A stretch of 64,000 bases of DNA from Skeletonema tropicum (taxonomy: Eukaryota > Bacillariophyta > Thalassiosirophyceae > Thalassiosirales > Thalassiosiraceae). The first letter of the stretch is position 1. Every line of letters begins with the position of its first letter. The DNA lies in assembly GCA_037178625.1 (NCBI GenBank), contig CM074133.1, positions 372,001 through 436,000 on the forward strand, in the 5' to 3' direction. Shown here piece after piece: positions 59,535 through 64,000 of this stretch. Position numbers and translations under genes: made by a program. Below the pieces are notes generated by a model that was not told the DNA's origin, made no database searches, and saw nothing but the letters and a program-made list of their open reading frames with translations.

Positions 59535-60264
59535 GTGAATGACATAGTCAACGAAGCGACCATGCTACATTTTCTTGACCACCGCAACAACATAAAGATC
59601 AACGGATGGGGTGTGGGTGGTGGCTACTTCATTTTGGTGGACAAGCTACAAGGTAACCTCAAAGATCTCATTGGGAGCTGGAAGAAAGTTACTCGTCTGG
59701 TGGAGCAGCACAAGGTGGCAATGGTAGTAGCAGATGTGACGACCTTCCTCCACGAACGGGTTATTTTGTTCCGTGATCTAAAGCCAGCCAACATTAGCTT
59801 CAATGAGGAAGGGGCGATGAAATTGTTTGACCTTGGTATGGCAGTTGAGTTGGATTCATATAAAATCTTGAATATTGACATGAAGTTGGTACTCTACGCT
59901 ACTTCATGGCCCTGGAAGTGTACAATGCTCCTACTCCTACTTCTGGCGATGGCTATGATGTACGTGCTGATGTCTACTCCTTCAGCATACTTCCATGGGA
60001 GATCTACTCTCTCAAGGTACGATACGGCACGATCCCAAAGAAAGCCTTTGTCGGGGAAGTGTTCGGCAAGGGTAAGCGTCCTGCAATGGAAGAAAGTTGG
60101 CCACAGGAAATCAAGAGATTGTTGGAAAAGGGTTGGTCAGAAGATCCGAAAAAGAGGCCAACTATGGAAGACTGCAAGGGGCGGGGGAGCTCCCGAGCGC
60201 TCTTGTGAATGCCAGTCTCCGTCGCTTGAGTAAGGGTAGGAGAAACTCATTGAATAGAAACTAG
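59535..60264 (+). pseudogene. Frameshifted Ser/Thr protein-kinase fragment
   Basis: The first frame reads NEATMLHFLDHRNNIKINGWG (helix C to strand 4 region), then FRDLKPANISF for the catalytic loop and DLG in place of DFG. At about 59880-59888 the frame shifts. The next frame gives GTLRYFMALEVYN (APE region), then DVRADVYSFSILPWEIY and KKRPTMEDC. A second shift near 60175 leads to a basic tail (ELPSALVNASLRRLSKGRRNS) ending at a TAG at 60262. The ATP-binding N-lobe is missing, an in-frame TGA precedes the start, and the frame has no good ATG. It is a dead fragment of a eukaryotic kinase. Confidence 0.75.
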
Positions 60265-60680
60265 TCTCTGAGCAAATCTTGGATCTCCAACAATGGAATA
60301 AGATGCTTGTCATAGAGTTGGATTTCAACAAAATGAAGAGATGCTACTCAGGCTAATTATTGCATCAATGATTGTTGATATAGAATTTGATGATAACTGA
60401 TAATTAAACTAAGGTTTTCTTCACTGAACAAGGTACAATAGAAATAAGTATCTCCATACCAAGACATAAACGTGTCACAATAAAGGCCGTGCAGGTTGAT
60501 TTTTTGCACCCGGAGCATTTCCCGCAATTTTTTGTTATTGAAATGAGTTGCCCGCCTTGGTAAATACTTGCCCGTTGCCCGTTGCCCGTCCACAGTACAA
60601 TAGTTGCCCCTGGAAAATCCGGACACAGGAAGTAAGTCCGGACACTAAAACATACGGTATTCCGTAGTTGCCCGTCCACC
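60265..60680. other. Intergenic with TTGCCCG repeats
   Basis: There is no gene. A short (TTGCCCG)n run lies around 60565-60595. The phrase TAGTTGCCC appears near 60600 and 60666 and again just after the inverted-repeat element at 63834, marking a local dispersed repeat. Confidence 0.5.
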
Positions 60681-60974
60681 GGGATCATAAAGTCCTCAGG
60701 CTTCATAAATAGTCAAAAGGAATCCTAACTACTGTTATTATGCAATCGTATGAAGGGCAAAAAGTGTGTCAGGGTCGCACCCAAATACACCTCCAGTAGT
60801 CCACATGGCTGGTATTGCCAGCTCACACGAACTCATTGCGAACATGCCATAGTCATAGTTAGTTCATAACCAGGGGGACGTGTTGCTCATCCTGGCCTGA
60901 ATTAGACAGGGAGACGTCTCTATAACAAACATGCCCAACAATGTCGCAGGGTACCGTGACGTAGGGCAGGCACC
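60681..60974 (+). repeat. 294-bp direct repeat, copy 1
   Basis: This recurs at 61327-61620, shifted by 646 bp, without visible change. It starts GGGATCATAAAGTCCTCAGG and ends GTAGGGCAGGCACC. I see no coding content. Confidence 0.95.
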
Positions 60975-60991
60975 AAGGGAGGGTGGGTGGG

Positions 60992-61327
60992 AGAAAAAAA
61001 CTCTCTCTTCGCTATATTCTCTACAGCTTCCAAAGAATCTGGCCAGGCAATCGCATATAAATTATGGAAGCAACTCACGTAAATCATCTAGTGATCATCG
61101 ATAGCCCTACCGAACTTGGAGTTCGGGTCTCTCCAGTTCTCTCGATGATCAAGCCCAATCTCTCGGGGTTCGGTTCTCATCAAAAACCCTACTACCGGAG
61201 AAACCGCTTCTTCTTCGACGCAAACTTGAGTTCCGATCAGAGTTGAAGTAGTCAGGACTCCCAATATTGACCATTTCTTGCAGGCCTCCTCTCATGGATC
61301 CCAACGCGAGGTGGCGACCACGCTCTG
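60992..61327 (+). repeat. 336-bp direct repeat, copy 1
   Basis: This recurs at 62936-63271, shifted by 1944 bp, with few changes (GAGGTGGCGACC versus GAGGTTGCGACC). Both contain a 60-codon ATG frame (MEATHVNHLVIIDSPTELGV ...), which could be the start of a mobile-element gene but has no recognised domain. Confidence 0.93.
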
Positions 61328-61620
61328 GGATCATAAAGTCCTCAGGCTTCATAAATAGTCAAAAGGAATCCTAACTACTGTTATTATGCAATCGTATGAA
61401 GGGCAAAAAGTGTGTCAGGGTCGCACCCAAATACACCTCCAGTAGTCCACATGGCTGGTATTGCCAGCTCACACGAACTCATTGCGAACATGCCATAGTC
61501 ATAGTTAGTTCATAACCAGGGGGACGTGTTGCTCATCCTGGCCTGAATTAGACAGGGAGACGTCTCTATAACAAACATGCCCAACAATGTCGCAGGGTAC
61601 CGTGACGTAGGGCAGGCACC
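61327..61620 (+). repeat. 294-bp direct repeat, copy 2
   Basis: This is the second copy of 60681-60974. It abuts the end of the 336-bp repeat at 61327, so the two repeat families are interleaved. Confidence 0.95.
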
Positions 61621-62935
61621 TCCACCCCTTCTTGCTCTGCACAATAGATAACGACAAGTCCTGATGATAACCTTTCCATCCTCCAGGCCAAGGGACTTAG
61701 GACTATCATCTTCCGAAAGCGTTTGATTGATAGATCGCGCAGATTTCATATGCTCACTTCGGTAGCCGTTGAGAATGATTTCAGCAATCTTCCTCTCAAG
61801 CTGAGCGTATCATCTGTCGCAATACTCAACGATCTCCAGCAGCAAAGTAGCCTCGGTAAAAGACACATGGTGTCTCTCCCATTACCTACGGCTCCTCCCT
61901 AGTGATGGTCAGTACTGGGATGCTATCAACCCCCATGTTGCCAAGACTAACCACAGATCACACTATTGCATCCATTGTCATACACTGTATCACATGCTTT
62001 GGAGGATAAGCACGCGGTGATAAACCAACACCACATCAAAGAGAGGTATAGTGTTCGGCATCATGATACAGTGTGGCACAACCCCAGAACTCCCTTGCGT
62101 AGATTTATCCCCCATGCAGCGTTGGGCGTCGAACGCGCAGAGGAGGGAACGGGCTCTTGAGGTCGGCTTGGATTCAATCTTAATCAGTCATGGTTGTTTG
62201 ACCAACCCCACTTCCTTCTCGACTTTCCACGCGAGGAGTTCCGCAACCAGGGGGCGTAATGCTCATCCCGGCACGGAGTTTCACCTCAAATAGCTGGCTG
62301 TCGTCAAACCAACTATTTGTCAACACTACCGATTCCACCGCGATAGAAACGATCTACTTCGTCCTACCCCTTCTGCATAAAGACATTGCTGTTATTGTCT
62401 GTATTCCCCCTTGCCTAAGTCTTTAATGCAGGTCCCAATTTACGATGTTTGAGAGATAGACCTTCTCAAACTGTTAACACATCATCGATCCGTGAATGAT
62501 GAACGACCTGACTCTCCCCTCAGTATCTTCATCCTTCCCGCAACATGGTTCCATTCCTCCAGAGATGCATTATGATAGTCAGCAATCCCTGGGCAAGGTG
62601 TGTCCATTCCTTCCAACAAGTCTACATGAAAACCAGAGATGGCTCATCGTGTCGGTGGTTCGATGAGCGTAGATTACCATCTCTAAAGCGAGTCTCCGTC
62701 ACAGACATACTGAAATCGACCCAACTATTTTCTAGCCGTAGGCACCTTGCATTCGAGGCGTAGATCCTGATGTGATAATGAATCTATGCGAGGGCGTCAA
62801 GTCCCTTCACTTGCCAAAACTGATGAAATTCCAGCAGCCAGCGGAGTCTCCTGAGGACAATAATCCTGCCCGCCCCTCTTGATCACACGACCCCTGCCCA
62901 CCCCTTCTTGCTCCGCACAAAGCGGAGAGTGGCAC
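61621..62935. other. Probable decayed element, no intact gene
   Basis: An 85-codon open stretch without a leading ATG (61648-61902) reads DDNLSILQAKGLRTIIF and VAVENDFSNLPLKLSVSSVA and looks protein-like. A second frame near 62480-62660 reads MNDLTLPSVSSSFPQHGSIP and SLHENQRWLIVSVVR, then hits stops. Continuing past them, the same frame still looks coding (RGVDPDVIMNLCEG). This fits a broken transposable element. I cannot name the family. Confidence 0.35.
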
Positions 62936-63271
62936 AGAAAAAAACTCTCTCTTCGCTATATTCTCTACAGCTTCCAAAGAATCTGGCCAGGCAATCGCAT
63001 ATATATTATGGAAGCAACTCACGTAAATCATCTAGTGATCATCGATAGCCCTACCGAACTTGGAGTTCGGGTCTCTCCAGTTCTCTCGATGATCAAGCCC
63101 AATCTCTCGGGGTTCGGTTCTCATCAAAAACCCTACTACCGGAGAAACCGCTTCTTCTTCGACGCAAACTTGAGTTCCGATCAGAGTTGAAGTAGTCAGG
63201 ACTCCCAATATTGACCATTTCTTGCAGGCCTCCTCTCATGGATCCCAACGCGAGGTTGCGACCACGCTCTG
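62936..63271 (+). repeat. 336-bp direct repeat, copy 2
   Basis: This is the second copy of 60992-61327. The inverted-repeat element begins 6 bp after its right edge. Confidence 0.93.
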
Positions 63272-63276
63272 TGGTA

Positions 63277-63833
63277 TACAGGGACCTGCCGCGAACTATA
63301 TAGACCCCCCTGGTCGGCTTAGACCCCCCCTCCAAATCACAGCCTAGCCAAAATATTTAGACCCCCCTCCTCCGGTTTCGACTAGTAGGTAACTTAGTAA
63401 GGCGATCACTAGGGAGTCAAATAAACGTTAATTTATGTCTTTACATCTACTTCTTCTTGTGTGCAGAACAGATAGGAGCTCCGTGCTCTGCACAGCATGG
63501 CTTGCACATATAGGTGGTGCATTTTCTATTCCTATTTTTGGTCAAGCACTTGACACATTACGCAGCATGACTTCCTCTTGTGATGCTACGGTATTGATTA
63601 CTCCTACTGTTTAATAAAACCCATCGCATTCAAAACGCATTGGAGGAAGGCGGGCAATCCAACGGATGCTTTCATTCGCAAATGTCAACAAGACCCGTCC
63701 AGCCACTGCATCAACACACAACATCACACGATGGTGGGTCTCTTGGGTGAAAACTCAAGTTAGACCCCCCTAGAGAAGACTAGCCAAAATTTTTAGACCC
63801 CGGGGGGGGTCTAGTTCGCGGCAGGTCCCTGTA
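63277..63833. mobile_element. TIR element, non-autonomous
   Basis: The two ends are 22-bp perfect inverted repeats beginning TACAGGGACCTGCCGCGAAC. If the outer TA is a target duplication, the element runs from CAGGGACC at 63279 to GGTCCCTG at 63831, flanked by TA on both sides. Inside each end is a similar subterminal block, CTAGCCAAAAT(A/T)TTTAGACCCC, in direct orientation. Runs of AGACCCCCC recur. There is no transposase gene, only a short Cys-rich remnant. A TA target site suggests Tc1/mariner-like insertion, but the superfamily is not settled. Confidence 0.7.
63447..63557 (-). pseudogene. Cys-rich transposase C-terminal remnant
   Basis: On the minus strand the open part reads CVKCLTKNRNRKC, then MCKPCC, then C in PICSAHKKK before a TAG. 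The C-x2-C-x8-C-x4-C spacing with basic residues resembles the zinc-ribbon tail of piggyBac-type (DDE_Tnp_1_7) transposases. A TAA lies in frame just before the first Cys. It sits inside the inverted-repeat element. The similarity is by eye and short. Confidence 0.35.
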
Positions 63834-64000
63834 ATAGTTGCCCCCCGAGAGCAAAACACACACCTAAAGCTAAAGCCCCACACACACAAAAGCGGGCAAA
63901 GGTGGACTCACTTTCACTGTATCTCATCAGGGCCAAAATTAAGTTTCAGGGAAGTGTTCATGCTTGTCCGATACTATCCTTTAGCCGTAGGCCAGGCCAA
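63834..64000. other. Window end, no gene seen
   Basis: The stretch opens with ATAGTTGCCCCCC and continues through CA-rich simple sequence. No frame is worth reporting. Confidence 0.4.

Overview
The window looks like nuclear DNA of a eukaryotic microalga, most likely a centric diatom (Thalassiosirales type). Evidence: short GT-AG introns, a CSB/Rad26 repair helicase with long low-complexity N-terminus, acidic BspA-like leucine-rich-repeat (LRR_5) proteins of the kind common in these diatoms, retroelement debris and many microsatellites. There are no bacterial operons, ribosome binding sites, CRISPR arrays or rRNA genes. The taxon is an inference from gene families, not a database result.

Left part (1-10.4 kb): a repeat-rich 5' region, then an ERCC6/CSB-like SNF2 ATPase gene (2063-6329, one 79-bp intron), then an unrecognised acidic protein with a C-terminal zinc-finger-like motif (6741-8187) that needs an intron or frameshift fix. 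A 435-bp direct repeat (8434-8868 and 9702-10136) flanks a small possible gene. A tRNA-like A box/B box segment with an inverted partner follows.

Middle (10.4-22.3 kb): three minus-strand paralogues of one LRR gene with shared flanks. One is intact (11360-12313), one is broken by two small insertions in the same sequence context (13365-14310), and one carries a 230-residue Gly/Ser/Thr repeat block inserted in frame (20623-22248). Between the second and third lies a 2310-bp tandem duplication. Each copy holds a run of five short hairpins whose stems change in a compensatory way. A decayed retroelement piece follows.

Right-centre (22.7-57.5 kb): more than half of the window is a tandem array built on UDP-glucose 6-dehydrogenase (UGDH). 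Only the rightmost copy (minus strand, 57535 down to 55944, two exons, 474 residues) is complete. Nine further copies, spaced about 3.57-3.8 kb apart, all end at the same point inside exon 2, so they lack the NAD-binding start of the protein. Seven keep an otherwise perfect reading frame. Two (34366-35655 and 37946-39311) carry indels that look like consensus errors. The full-length enzyme should make UDP-glucuronate for wall or extracellular polysaccharides.

Right end (57.5-64 kb): small unassigned ORFs, a frameshifted protein-kinase fragment (59535-60264), two interleaved duplications of about 0.3 kb, and a 557-bp element with 22-bp terminal inverted repeats that holds the remains of a cysteine-rich, transposase-like C-terminus.
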